In this document: positions 14,199 through 31,778 of the stretch, piece after piece
Layout: every line of letters starts with the position of its first letter
How positions within the stretch are numbered: the first letter of the stretch is position 1
Assembly: GCF_000764305.2 (NCBI RefSeq)
Contig: NW_025940854.1
Span: forward strand, 89,806 to 153,805
Direction of reading: 5' to 3'
DNA from: Hyalella azteca
Taxonomy: Eukaryota; Arthropoda; Malacostraca; Amphipoda; Hyalellidae
Length of the DNA: 64,000 nucleotides
The notes under the pieces: model-generated
Told to the model about the DNA's origin: nothing
What the model saw: only the letters and a program-made list of their open reading frames with translations
Database searches by the model: none
Position numbers and translations under genes: made by a program

Positions 14199-14236
14199 CT
14201 GTCTCTTATACACATCTAGATGTGTATAAGAGACAG
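14199..14236. other. Nextera mate-pair junction adapter (artefact)
   Basis: CTGTCTCTTATACACATCT is followed directly by its reverse complement, which is the known circularisation junction of Illumina Nextera mate-pair libraries (two Tn5 mosaic ends). Sequence on its two sides is not necessarily adjacent in the genome. Confidence 0.98.
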
Positions 14237-14384
14237 CTCTGATGGTGTAACACCCAGCGAAACGATAGCGGCTGATCCCGAGATCGGTGCCTATCGATAG
14301 TGAGAGAGAAGCACCTTATAAGGCAGCTTTTAAGTGCGATTGAATAAGCGAAGTTCATTGACTCATGCAAGTGAGACCTTTAGC

Positions 14385-14422
14385 CTGTCTCTTATACACA
14401 TCTAGATGTGTATAAGAGACAG
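14385..14422. other. Nextera mate-pair junction adapter (artefact)
   Basis: A second identical 38-base junction. The 148 bases between the two adapters (14237-14384) are a short chimeric insert of unknown origin. DM gene 2 exon 1 starts immediately after this adapter, so its 5' part is missing. Confidence 0.98.
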
Positions 14423-17409
14423 GTGTTGTCCCGACAAAAACGATTGTTATACTTCACCCCCGATCGGAGGTTCGTTCTCCCTCCGGGCAGCTTACTGTCT
14501 TTTGTGGGGGAGATTTCTATCCCGTACGCGCGTGGCATGCCTCCTGGATACGCAAGTGCCACCAACCTCGAATTTCCCTTTCGGAGTGAGTTAGCCTTGA
14601 AGTCTCTGTTGTACGCAAGAGATTTATGAGATTAAGTCATAACTTGTTTTAGATAGTTTCCTATTCGAACAGAGTAAGAGCTTGTTTTAAATAGTTTCCT
14701 ATTCGAACAGAGTAAGAGCTTGTTTTATTATAAGATGAGTTAGCCTTGAAGTCTCTGTTGTACGCAAGAGATTTATGAGATGAGTTAGCCTTGAAGTCTC
14801 TGTTGCACGCAAGAGATTTATGAGATGAGTTAGCCTTGAAGTCTCTGTTGTACGCAAGAGATTTATGAGATGAGTTAGCCTTGAAGTCTCTGTTGTACGC
14901 AAGAGATTTATGAGATTAAGTCATAACTTGTTATAGATAGTTTCATATTCGAACAGAGTAAGAGCTTGTTTCAAATAGTTTCCTATTTGAACAGAGTAAG
15001 AACTTGTTTTAGATAGTTTCCTATTTGAACAGAGTAAGAGCTTGTTTTAGATAGTTTCCTATTCGAACAGAGTAAGAGCTTGTTTTAGATAGTTTCCTAT
15101 TCGAACAGAGTAAGAGCTTGTTTTAAATAGTTTCCTATTCGAACAGAGTAAGAACTTGTTTTATATTGTTTCCATTATTCAAACCGGTGAAGCGCAAAGA
15201 GATTGTGTTATCAACAGTATTGATTCTTGTAATCGTACACGCTCCTCTGTAGTTGAAGCAAATTTTGTATCTACGGTGATATTGATTATTTTAGAAACAA
15301 AATTTCGACTGCAATGTCTCCTCAACTTGGTAACTCTGGGAGCTAGATTTTGGTTTCGCGACCACTATTGATTGCAATCTTAATTTAACTTGAATCGGAC
15401 GCGTTGAGCTAATTTAATTTATGATTTCATTTTGTTCCCTGATTGAAGTGGACTTGGACGCGCTGCAGTGGACTTCCTTACAGAATCCCTTCTTATATTT
15501 GCCTTTCGAAACTGAGGAAGAAGGAAAACGAAGGAAAAAGCGCCAACTGAAATATGGTGGTGGCAGGTTTGTACTAATACACTTTGGTAGAGCGCCAACT
15601 GAAGTATGGTAGTGGCCGGTTTGTGCTAATACAAGTGGCCGGTTTGTACTAATACAGACTTCGGTAAAGCGCCAACTGAAGTATGGTGGTGGCCGGTTTG
15701 TACTAAAACAGACTTCGGTAGAGCGCCAACTGAAGTATGGTAGTGGCCAGTTTGTACTAATACAGACTTCGGTAAAGTGCCAACTGAAGTATGGTGGTGG
15801 CAGGTTCGTACTAATACAGACTTCGGTAAAGCGCCAACTGAAGTATGGTGGTGGCAGGTTTGTACTAATAAAGACTTCGGTAAAGCGCCAACTGAAGTAT
15901 GGTGGTGGCCGGTTTGTACTATATAATACAGACTTCGGTAAAAGTTTCTTCAATGATGGGGTGAATGTAGCGTCGAGGTGATAAACCTCGAGCTCTGTAA
16001 TAACAGGGAGTCATGCTTGATGATATGCATTGCCAATATAACGACTGGCTAACTCCTCATTACCTTTAATGCGGTCCTGTAAGCTGTCTGTCAAGGAGTT
16101 TTTCCTAGAGGCTTCCATGCTAATTTATCGGGATATCATTGTAATTCACTGTATAATTCAGTATGAAAAAGCCTCAAACAACGGCCAGATGTTATTTCTA
16201 CTAAAGTGCACCAAAAATTACTCTAGATAGTAAATGATAACATTGAAGTTCCGTCTAATATGAAAGTTAATATGAATATGAAGAAAATATTATTCCAAAT
16301 AATTTAAAGTAGTATGATAAAAAAACAACTCATTGTGATTTCCCATCATGCCTATGAACTGTGCACAAATGCTATAGACTTGCTAATAATATTTTTGCAT
16401 TAATTCGCAGAACTCTTTTATACCAAATGCTGGAGGACTTCATTAGTAATCTGGGTATGCAAGGACAGGCGTGTTTGCTACGAGCCATTTGTGAGACCCA
16501 CGAGCTGCCCTTCTACGAACATGGCTTCTTCGGCGAAGTTGTCAGGCTAATACTAACGTAAGATTTATTTCTTACTTCTGTCGCATTAATTAGTGCTATT
16601 ATATATATTAAAGTCATGATGTTTCTGTCATTCAGTCTTTATGTATGAATCGTAAAACGAAAGGTCGGCAAGTTTCTGTCATTCAGTCTTTTAATATGAA
16701 TCGTAAAACGAAAGGTCGGCAAGTTTCTGTCATTCAGTCTTTATGTATGAATCGTAAAATGAAAGGCCGGTCGAACGACAGCTCAACTTTCTGTCTTCTT
16801 GATCATATTAGGTTCGACTCGTGCATTCGTTTAAAAATAAGCGTCATCGAAAATATTTATGATTTCAATTTCTTTTGAATCGCTTGCCTGGAAGAAGTTC
16901 CAATAACTCAATCATCGTTTTCATCTCAAGAGATGTCCAAGTTGATTTTCAACTGCTAATAATCATATTGCCTAGGAAGATGTGAAATTCCAGCAAACCA
17001 TTTAATGTTGTTCGTGGAGTTCTCGCGCCAAACAAAGTTTTCTGTTACGCTATTAAAGTTTTCAATTGAATTTAAAACACAAATAAGTGTGAAAAATTGG
17101 TGATTGTAATACTGAATTATAATTTCATTAGATTACATTGTCATGGAAATTATATTTTGTATGCATGGCTAGCATACGTACGGTGTCTAGAGTTATATCA
17201 CTTGAATTTAATGTTATGAATATAGACATTGTATTTTAGATACTAACTTTATTTACTTGAAAATTTAGCGCCAGCTTAGCCTACGATCTCCCCGAGTCGA
17301 TGGACGTGTACGTCGAAGCTGAGAAGTTGGGTTCTCACTACCACAACTGCAGTAAATACGTGTCTGGATGCCCGCACACTCTTTACAGTGACCGCACTGG
17401 TCCTTTGCC
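14423..17409 (+). CDS. DM4/DM12-family gene 2 (partial, exons 1-4)
   Basis: Exons 14423-14585 (5' cut by adapter), 15449-15566, 16411-16557 and 17269-17409 join in one frame with phases 1, 2, 2, 2. Exon 1 has a basic RQKR motif, a possible furin-type site, then a YFTPDRRFVLPPGS block typical of the family N-terminal region. Exon 2 has LQNPF and a KRRKKR cluster. Exon 3 has ACLLRAICE, exon 4 YVEAEKLG...NCSKYVSGCP. The four conserved cysteines and the tyrosine block support the DM4/DM12 assignment. The protein is probably secreted, function unknown. A terminal exon was not established; a 31-base candidate at 17654-17684 (acceptor TTCGCAG, early TAA) overlaps a perfect hairpin and is doubtful. 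Confidence 0.8.
14586..15170 (+). repeat. Two interleaved minisatellites starting at DM gene 2 exon 1 donor
   Basis: One unit (~53 bases) begins with the donor region AGTGAGTTAGCCTTGAAGTC and recurs at about 14735, 14777, 14827 and 14869 as GATGAGTTAGCCTTGAAGTC. The other unit (~40 bases) is TAGTTTCCTATTCGAACAGA with GTAAGAGCTTGTTTTAGA, about nine copies in two blocks. The array therefore begins with the 5' end of the intron itself. Confidence 0.85.
15532..15950 (+). repeat. ~55-bp minisatellite made of exon 2 end plus donor (DM gene 2)
   Basis: Units contain GCGCCAACTGAAGTATGGTG then GTGGC(C/A)GGTTTGTACTAATACAGACTTCGGTAA. The first unit is the real exon 2 end (KRQLKYGGG) with donor AG|GTTTGT at 15567. 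About seven copies follow, so each unit brings another exon end and splice site. Most units keep the reading frame open on the opposite strand, but I take that as incidental. Confidence 0.9.
16627..16770 (+). repeat. ~52-bp minisatellite, three copies, in DM gene 2 intron 3
   Basis: Units read ATGAATCGTAAAACGAAAGG then TCGGCAAGTTTCTGTCATTCAGTCTTT. The array lies about 70 bases into the intron. No exon sequence was recognised in the unit. Confidence 0.85.
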
Positions 17410-17632
17410 GTGAGTACATAGTGTAATAAATTGTATTGTGTTGTAATAAATACAGCTTACACTGTATTTATTACACTGATACTGTGTTGTAATAAATACA
17501 GCTTAAATAACACCAATTTTACATCGTTAAATGAATGGTAATGTACTCTTTTGTGGAAATAGTTCTTCATCTTAAATCATATGTGCTAACAGTCACCTTT
17601 TGAAGGAAGTGTGAAGTGTTATTAAATATTAT

Positions 17633-17666
17633 TAGAATGCCTTTCCTTCGCAGGAAAGGCATTCTA
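17633..17666. repeat. Perfect 15-bp hairpin
   Basis: The arms TAGAATGCCTTTCCT and AGGAAAGGCATTCTA are perfectly complementary around a TCGC loop. It sits between DM genes 2 and 3. Confidence 0.9.
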
Positions 17667-17766
17667 CTATGCCCATCAATCTAACGTTCCCACTGAAAAT
17701 ATAGTTTTTTATAAAACACTAATCGGTAATGAGAAAAATTATAGTAGAACTATTTTCCTTCCAAAG

Positions 17767-20700
17767 GAAGCGGAACGACTCTCAGAGGGAAGGCCGTTTC
17801 CTTTATTTTACTGCGGACCGCCGTCTGACGATGCCGTATGGCACAGAAGGTGTTGTCTATGTCTCGCTGGGCATCAATAATTGGAGGGGTGCATACCAGG
17901 GCACAGCCGTCTCCATGTCCATCACCACCACGCTCGACTGTAAGTAATTAATCAATAACTGTATCATAATAATTAAAAAGTCTAACTCAGTACTCACTGC
18001 AGTGAGTGAAAGAGAGCGCATTTTCTCGTCGACGAAAACGTGAAGTCACGGACGGACAGACAGGCGGACGTGGCGAGCACAATAGTGCATTTTTTTCATA
18101 TCATAAATGAGAAAATGCGTTGATAATGGGAACAATATCAATAAATGTTTATGAAATTTTTGCTTGTTCATGCTCTTAATGTGAATTATTCATTCAGTGA
18201 ACTTCGATGAACTCGGGCTCGCCGCGGAAGACAATCCGTTTTTCGACCTCACACCTCTGGGGCTCGTGCGCAAGAAACGTGGAGCGCCTGACCATCTCCC
18301 ACGCATCAACGTAGCGGGAGGAGATCGGTTAGTGTGAAAAAATGAATAATAACGCAATTTAAGAAACAAAACATAAATTTTTGGACGTAAATTGTTCTTC
18401 TAGATTTTTTCTAACGATAAAATTGTAACATTGTTTCGCATTTACAGCTTACTGTAACGCAACAGATTCCAATAATATATGTATAAATTTTATAGAGTTG
18501 CCGAAAAAAGAAATTGAGAAACGAGAACTTATTGTACTTTATAATGCACGTGTAGACTTTGGAAACCTTTTTTTTTTTTTTGTATCATCTGCATGCCGAT
18601 ATTAGACAGTTTTACGATTAATTTATACTATTTACAAATCATGAATGACAGAGAGCTCATGTATGTACCTCGCTGAGCATATCGTATCTACACAGTCGAA
18701 CGTTTTCCTCACAATTTGTAATACTTAAGTGTTTACAAATCGTGCATGAAAGAGATGGTTTACGTACCTCGCTGCGTATCATACAAATTGATAGTTGTAT
18801 GATACGCAGATTAATATGAATAATATTGTATGATTAATACAAATATTTAATAATATTTAAATGTTAACAAATCATGTATGACAGAGAGATCATGTACATA
18901 CCTCGCTGCACAACATATATGCACGAATTTATTCGTACGTTTTCCTCACAATTATAATACTTAAATGTTAACAAATCATGTATGACAGAGAGATCATGTA
19001 TCCTGCTGTTGAGAAATATATCGAGTCGTTCGACCTGAATGGCACAGCGTGTCTACTACGGGCTATTTGCGAGGCGCAAGAGAAACCCATCAGAAACTAC
19101 AATGTCCTTGGTGAAATTATTGAAATATTCCTCAAGTAAGTTGCTGCCTTAACGTGAAATTAGGTAGAAAAATGTAAATTAAAACTTTTAACATATCAGT
19201 CTCATCATAAGTTTTGGACAAAATTATCAGTAGACGCTAGAGTTTCTGAAGTGTCTGAGTAAGCAGAAGATTTTAGTATATTTGACTTATTAACCCGGTA
19301 ATAAAAATCAAAGCATTTCAGAATTTCAACATAGAGCATAGTTCTATTTTTCAATCATACTATAGTAATTCAAGCATGTATTTGCCCTAAAATTTTGCTG
19401 CCTTTAAATAACGAAGATGATATTGGGACGTGAACCTTATGGGCGCTAAATAGTTAGTTGTAAACATTCGGTTCTAAGATAGTACTACTTTTTACATATT
19501 GATCAATCACGAATTGTCCGTGCACTGATGTACTATTGGGCATAATACTTCTAGTATTATGCCCAAGTATTGGCATAATACTTCTAGTATTATGCCCAAT
19601 AGGGAAATATATATTTATAATCTGATGGAGCATGAGTCCAGCGTTGCCTGGCGTTGATGATACCTGAGGTTTAATTATCCCGTCATTATGAATACAGTTT
19701 CTAATTTTTAAACATGAGCAATTTCAAAATGAGAAAGCCCTGTATAAATTCAACTGTAATATCACTTATTGAAACAAACTTTTTTCAAGACCATTTCCTT
19801 CTATTTTATGATGTCTCAGGATTCCTACACTAAATACAATGTTAGGCCTAGGTAGTATCCTGACATGCTAGGTAGTATCCTGCCATAGTATCCTGCAGAT
19901 AGTTTACTAGATATGTTATTGATTTTCTAATTATGTCATATTTAGGCCGACTTGCACCCCACATACGTTATAATTTGAGTAGATTGTTTAACCAATACTT
20001 TATCGTACGGTATATAAGATTAGTTTAAAATATGATAATGATATTCACGTTATGTAATACTTAGACCGACTTGCACCCGACATGCGTTATAATATGAGTA
20101 GATTGTTTACCAATAGTTTATCGTACGGTATAGAAGACAGTTTAAAATATGATAAAAATATTCACGTTAAGTCATCTTTAGGCCAACTCGCGCTCTATAT
20201 ACATTAGAATTTGAGTAGATTGTTTTCCAATAGTTTATCGCACGGTATAGAAGATAGTTTAAAATATAATATTATTCACGTTATGTCATATTTAGGCCCA
20301 CCCGCGCCCCCCACCCTGAAGAGCGACTCGAACCTTACGTGCGGGCTGAGCGAGCCGGGCGTCTGGACGGCGACTGCTCGCCTTACATCGCTCACTGCCA
20401 CAAGTCTCTCTTTAGGGACGATCCTGACTTCTCCCTGCCTTTAACGTGAGAATGTCTTAGGAGACCAAATGTCATGCAAAATTTTCTATATTCTCTATAA
20501 TGCACCTATGGTCGCAGGGATTCTTCGCCTGGTGTGAGGGATACTTGCTAATTAATTAAATATTATATCTTTATGAATTATATATAACAACGATGACGAT
20601 GGCTTAGTATATTCATATAGTAAATCATAGAGCACGATCTTTCTATGGGATGAGAATGGTTAACCGTAATCAATTTCTGTAACCTGCTGATTACGGTGCT

Positions 20701-21204
20701 TTAAGTTCATGATAAGTTCCCTAACTTAATATTGAGAGAACTTTGTCGTCAAGTTGCAATTCCTAACAGCATTCACGCATTAAATATAGCAAACGAAATT
20801 ATTCATCTGTGCATAATATCAAGAGTCGTCCGTAAATGCAAAATTTAATTGTTAAATTTAAGGACTACAGATCAACACCGTAGGTAATACACTTTATAAA
20901 TTATTACCAATAAAAAGAGATTGCAATGAGTACATAAAGCGTATATTCATCACTGGTTAACCCTTAATGCTATTTTTCATTTTAGTTTGTTAGTATTTAA
21001 TAATTACAACAAAACAAACAACTTCGAGTCGAGGCAAATCTATTTTCGTTACTCAGAAACAAACTGAAATTTCAAAGTATATAACGCTCTTCCAAAAAAT
21101 ATGTTGGTAATGAATCACAGTTCAATTTTTACAGGCCTGAGACGAAGGAACATTTCCGGGAATTCCTGAGTGAAGAGATGATGGCGCAGCTCGAAGCTAT
21201 GTAA
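17767..21204 (+). CDS. DM4/DM12-family gene 3 (exons 1-5)
   Basis: Exons about 17767-17939, 18198-18327, 18989-19135, 20296-20445 and 21135-21204 join in one frame with phases 1, 2, 2, 2, matching gene 2. Exon 1 has FLYFTADRRLTMPYGTEG. Exon 2 opens NFDELGLAAEDNPF and has RKKRG. Exon 3 has ACLLRAICEAQE. Exon 4 has YVRAERAG...DCSPYIAHCHKSLF. The last exon ends MMAQLEAM-stop. This is the complete conserved DM4/DM12 core with its cysteine pairs. The exon 1 start is uncertain: the acceptor is either CCAAAG at 17766 or CTCAG at 17785, and the signal-peptide exon was not found. Function unknown; tandem genes of this family are typical of arthropods. Confidence 0.83.
17984..18119 (-). mobile_element. 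Foldback-like repeat element F, copy 1
   Basis: On the minus strand the element reads GCGCATTTTCTCATTTATGA, then ATTGTGCTCGCCA, a variable CCGT/CTGT run, TTTTCGTCGACGAGAAAATG and the palindrome ACTCACTGCAGTGAGT. Other copies: 23828-23968, 45261-45401, 52352-52458 (truncated), 52925-53085, 57237-57465. It is dense in self-complementary segments and non-coding. Confidence 0.85.
18620..18988 (+). repeat. Array carrying decoy 3' splice sites before DM gene 3 exon 3
   Basis: The real acceptor region (AACAAATCATGTATGACAG, ending 18988, then AGAGATCATGTA) is preceded by three imperfect copies. Their acceptor-like AG positions end near 18651, 18752 and 18884, each followed by AGAG and TCATGTA-like exon-start bases and TACCTCGCTG. 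Confidence 0.8.
19536..19600. repeat. Two successive palindromes
   Basis: TTGGGCATAATACT-TCT-AGTATTATGCCCAA (14-bp arms) at 19536-19566, followed by a second, slightly imperfect copy at 19570-19600. They lie in intron 3 of DM gene 3. Confidence 0.9.
19920..20295 (+). repeat. ~117-bp array carrying decoy 3' splice sites before DM gene 3 exon 4
   Basis: The real acceptor TCATATTTAG|GCCCACCCGC (ending 20295) is preceded by three copies whose TTAG ends at 19945, 20064 and 20181. Each is followed by G/ACCGACTTGCAC or GCCAACTCGCGC, resembling the first exon bases. Units also share GAGTAGATTGTTT and TTTATCGTACGGTAT. Confidence 0.88.
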
Positions 21205-21206
21205 TC

Positions 21207-21440
21207 TGACACTGACACTGACCTCACACTGACTCTGACTCCAGACCCTGACACTTTCCTCACACTGACACTGACATCAGGCACTGCCACTGACCTCAGA
21301 CTCTGACACTGACCCCAGACCCTGACACTGACCTCACACTGACACTGGCCTCAGACACTGACCCCAAACACTGCCACTGACCTCAGACTCTGACACTGAC
21401 CCCAGACCCTGACACTGACCGCACACTGACACTGACCCCA
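21207..21440. repeat. CTGACACTGAC minisatellite directly after DM gene 3 stop
   Basis: About 18 short units of the type CTGACACTGACC and TCACACTGACACTGACCC begin three bases after the stop codon, so they would form the start of the 3' UTR. Confidence 0.9.
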
Positions 21441-21949
21441 TAAACTTACCGTAGACTCCCGAAGCATTGCTGATACTCCAGAGCTGCATCATGTAGGTTA
21501 GCATCTGCGCGTCTCGGTATGGATTCAACCTTACAGCAGCAACGCGTCAAGTTCTTCCAGCGCCAAGCCCGTACGTTGAACCAGAATGAGACGTCATTTA
21601 AATACATAATCGCACAGGCCCGTGTGTCACGATGTTTCTTGTGTGGTCGTATGTTCCCAATTGCCTCCCTTTAATCGTTCTTCTTCATGACCACAATGAC
21701 ATTGTGCAGAGCGTGCTTCTCTCAGTGTCATAAATGTGTTAGAGTTATGAGTTATTAAATGAGTCATAAATGTGTTAGAGTTATAGAGTTATTTTCAGTT
21801 CTTAAAAGACTCATAAGAAGCCTTACTGCAGCAAGTCGAAGTTATTTTGAGAATTTCGAATGTGCAATATCTGCCATGTTTTCCGTGTGCGAAATGAAGA
21901 ATACAGACTCATGAGCTACCTATGAAGGGTTTGATAGTGTATGATCGTG
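21441..21949. other. Downstream of DM gene 3, no gene seen
   Basis: AT-rich sequence with a small direct repeat (GTCATAAATGTGTTAGAGTT, 21727-21790). No exon was recognised. Confidence 0.5.
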
Positions 21950-22162
21950 CACTGTTAGAAAAAACGGTGAAAAAACGGTCCCACTGGCGTTCTAGTGGCC
22001 GGTCGCCCCGTGAAAATAAACTGTTTTACCGTTTTTATCAGATGTTTTACGGATTTCTAGTGTTAAATTAGAGTAAAAACGGCGAAACGGTCTTTTTTTC
22101 ACGTGCCGACCGGCCACTGAAACGCCGGTATAATACCGTTAACGGTAATTTTTCTAACAGTG
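21950..22162 (+). mobile_element. MITE family 2 (213 bp, TIR), abutting an n
   Basis: The termini CACTGTTAGAAAAA and TTTTTCTAACAGTG are perfectly inverted over 14 bases. The interior is also inverted, with ACGGTGAAAAAACGGT versus ACCGTTAACGGT and two copies of GGCCGG. No coding capacity. The right end stops exactly at the unresolved base 22163, so the neighbouring tubulin fragment may not be its genomic neighbour. Confidence 0.85.
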
Positions 22163-22163
22163 N

Positions 22164-23827
<1,664 letters not shown>

Positions 23828-23968
23828 AGCGCATTTTCTCATTTATGAAAAAATGCACTATTGTGCTCGCCATTTCCGTCCGTCCGTCTGTCTGTCCGTG
23901 ACCTCAAGTTTTCGTCGACGAGAAAATGCGCTCTCTGTCACTCACTGCAGTGAGTACTGAGTTACATT
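23828..23968 (+). mobile_element. Foldback-like repeat element F, copy 2
   Basis: AGCGCATTTTCTCATTTATG, GCTCGCCATTTCCGTCCGTC, TTTTCGTCGACGAGAAAATG and CACTCACTGCAGTGAGTACT in order. It looks full length. Between it and the tubulin 3' end (23969-24740) no gene was seen. Confidence 0.85.
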
Positions 23969-24739
23969 TTTGTGATAATGTGTTCATTAGATACAGTCTC
24001 GTTTGACCCACGACAGAGTCTCTCTCAAGCTCATTCCCTCTGCCCGTTAAATAGCGTTAAACACTCTGATAAAAATGTTCCTGACATGGCATTTATGCAG
24101 ATTACAACGTAGATAATTACACAATTAAAAATTGTTGTCTTCATACTTATTACTGGAAATAGGATCATTCCCTTTCGCTACCAATGTGAGTACCGTCGCT
24201 TAGTGATTATTTTCACAGGAAAACTAATGAAATGTTTTCACACATCACTTTTAATGGTACATGATTAACTTCATTGTTTAATCTATTACCTACAGGTACA
24301 TGATTAACTTCGTAGTTAAATCTATTTCTGTTAAGGTAAAAAATTAAACGATGAGGTTACTGGGAAATAAAACGAAATTTCATGTTATTAGGCGCTTGTG
24401 CTTTGAATATTTCCAGAGAACCAACATACTCATAGGAGCATCAATCAACTAGGAATTCAAAGGCCAGATGCACCAAGAATTTCTGCTAAAAGCGATCACA
24501 AAATTTGAAAGTCGTAGCTATTATTAGCTAAGCTAGAAAACAATTTAATGTTACAGGCAAGTTTGATCCCATATCTTGGCACAAAAATTTTTCTATCATT
24601 ACGCAACTGGAAATAAATCCGGTCGAAAACACTCGAACAGGTATAGAGTGTGTTCACTCGAACTGAATAGAGCGTGTGAGACTCTAAATACTATATTTGG
24701 CAATTAACGTGGTCGTTCAACAGTAGAATTTTTCTGATG

Positions 24740-24947
24740 TGAGGTATTCAGTTAAATAGCGTTTCTATACATGACTAGAGTGGCATCTTGAAAATACTGA
24801 AGCGGTGATGAATAACTTGAGATTTAATATTCCTGAGCTTCAACAGTAGAATTTTTATGATGTGAGGTATTGAGTTAAATAGCTTGGTCTATACATGACT
24901 AGAGTGGCATCCTGAAAATACTGAAGCGATGATGAATAACTTGGGAT
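24740..24947 (-). repeat. Duplicated 3' end of alpha-tubulin coding region
   Basis: About 120 bases (AGTAGAATTTTT...CTGAAGCG...GATGAATAACTTG) occur at about 24720-24843 and again up to 24947. The first copy repeats the final coding bases and stop (GAGATTTAATATTCCTGAGC on the plus strand). Confidence 0.8.
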
Positions 24948-30370
<5,423 letters not shown>

Positions 30371-30499
30371 TTTTCAAGTAGAAGTCTTGCTTATTGCTCG
30401 AAAATTTTTCAACAGCCAATAAAGCTGAACAGGAGGAAGTGATGATGCTTTTCCTACACCGTTCTGAACAGTAGTGACGGACGCAGAGCCACGCCCGTC

Positions 30500-30530
30500 G
30501 AATTTATACCAACGCCGCTCATGACGTCAT
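30500..30530 (-). promoter_or_regulatory. Alpha-tubulin core promoter
   Basis: On the minus strand the palindrome TGACGTCA (30522-30529, a CRE/ATF-type site) is followed by TATAAATT (30501-30508) and a GGGCGTGGC GC/CACCC-like box (about 30488-30496). Transcription would start about 30 bases on, near 30470-30478, giving a 5' UTR of roughly 100 bases before the ATG at 30370. Confidence 0.7.
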
Positions 30531-31778
30531 GGATCGATGAAGCACCAGCACTTATGTATCGTTGGTAATTATAAGAATTATACACTTAACGAATAGGTAA
30601 CACTCCAAAAGACAGAAGTAACTCATAGGTTAGCAGTTGGGCATTAAATTAATTACAGAAAAACGATTATAAATCTTGTCTCTACCATAGTTGAAACTAG
30701 CTTCGAAGCCAAGTGTTCTGTGTCTAGTAGAGAGAGAAAGAGGGTGAAATAGAGTTAAGGAAGAGAGGGAGGGAGAAATGAGTCAGAAAGAGTGTCGGGA
30801 TGGTCACGAGTGTCAGGCTCTTGAGTGAGTCACGCACTGCCATCGACTGACTGATTCATGCTACAATACAGCCTTGCCTGACGTATCCAAAAGACCTCAA
30901 AATTAGTCAGCGGGTTAGGTTAGGTTAGGTTAAGTCTAGTAGCTACTTCAAACTATCGCCAGTCACGAAAAGATCCGGTCAAATGACACGAGTTTAGATC
31001 TATGAACAAGGCACGAAAAGGAAAAGAATCGGCGACAGGCCACATCAGGCCTACACTTCAGCGCCGACATCACTATGTTATGTTATGTTATCGTGTGTAG
31101 AAATTACACATGATCTTGACTGATATCGAAGTGGTAGCTTGTATAAGTTGAAAGTAGTGCGTCTTCTAAAACAGGCTACTAGGTAATCATGAACATTATC
31201 GCGCTAAACGTTGAGCACGCGCTCAAAATATTACTATAACCTTGACCAAACCATTTACACTACTTGACTATTAACACTAACCTCGCTCCAAAGCCATTTG
31301 TTTGAGGGTCTTTATTGGTTAAATGGACATTTTCGTTTTTAAAAACCAATCTAAGCGGCTGCACCTGGTATTCGGCGTACTTGTAATATTAATAATTGCT
31401 CATTAGCTAGAAAAAGGTCCAATTTTCCAGGAGTAAGCCGAGCATTTGATTCGAAAAGTTTGACGCCACCGGACTTGCTAATGAGTAATGAGAAATACTC
31501 TTCTCATGGTAGGTCATGGGTGCGAGTAGAGTGAATTGATGTGCATATCGCGGTGAGATGGAACAATAAGCATACCAGTGTGCGATAGATTACTCAGGAA
31601 CTGATAAAAAATGAAAGCGGTTGAAAAATGCTAATATGTAGCATTAATTAACGTCCAACAAGTATAGAAATCAATTATATTGCTGAAATCAACGAATCCG
31701 ACCACCTCTACCAACGAGACTGTAACCTCGCCGTTAATGGGACAAATATCGTTAATTGAATCGCTAGTTTAGTTTCCC
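30531..31778. other. Tubulin upstream region, no gene seen
   Basis: No coding exon recognised. Contains a purine-rich AGAGAGAGAAAGAGG stretch near 30730 and the GGTTA repeat listed separately. Confidence 0.5.
30913..30932 (+). repeat. Short GGTTA (TTAGG) repeat
   Basis: Four perfect GGTTA units, the arthropod telomeric pentamer TTAGG in register. Too short to be a telomere; an interstitial tract. Confidence 0.8.

Noticed and set aside
14199..14422. Pair of inverted CTGTCTCTTATACACATCT sites as a mobile element or CRISPR-like array
   Set aside because: These are Nextera adapter junctions; the spacing and lack of transposon body rule out a real insertion.
15414..15953. 179-residue open frame on the minus strand with repeated STNLPPPYFSWRFTEV
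   Set aside because: Antisense translation of the exon-end minisatellite of DM gene 2; no start context, no homology.
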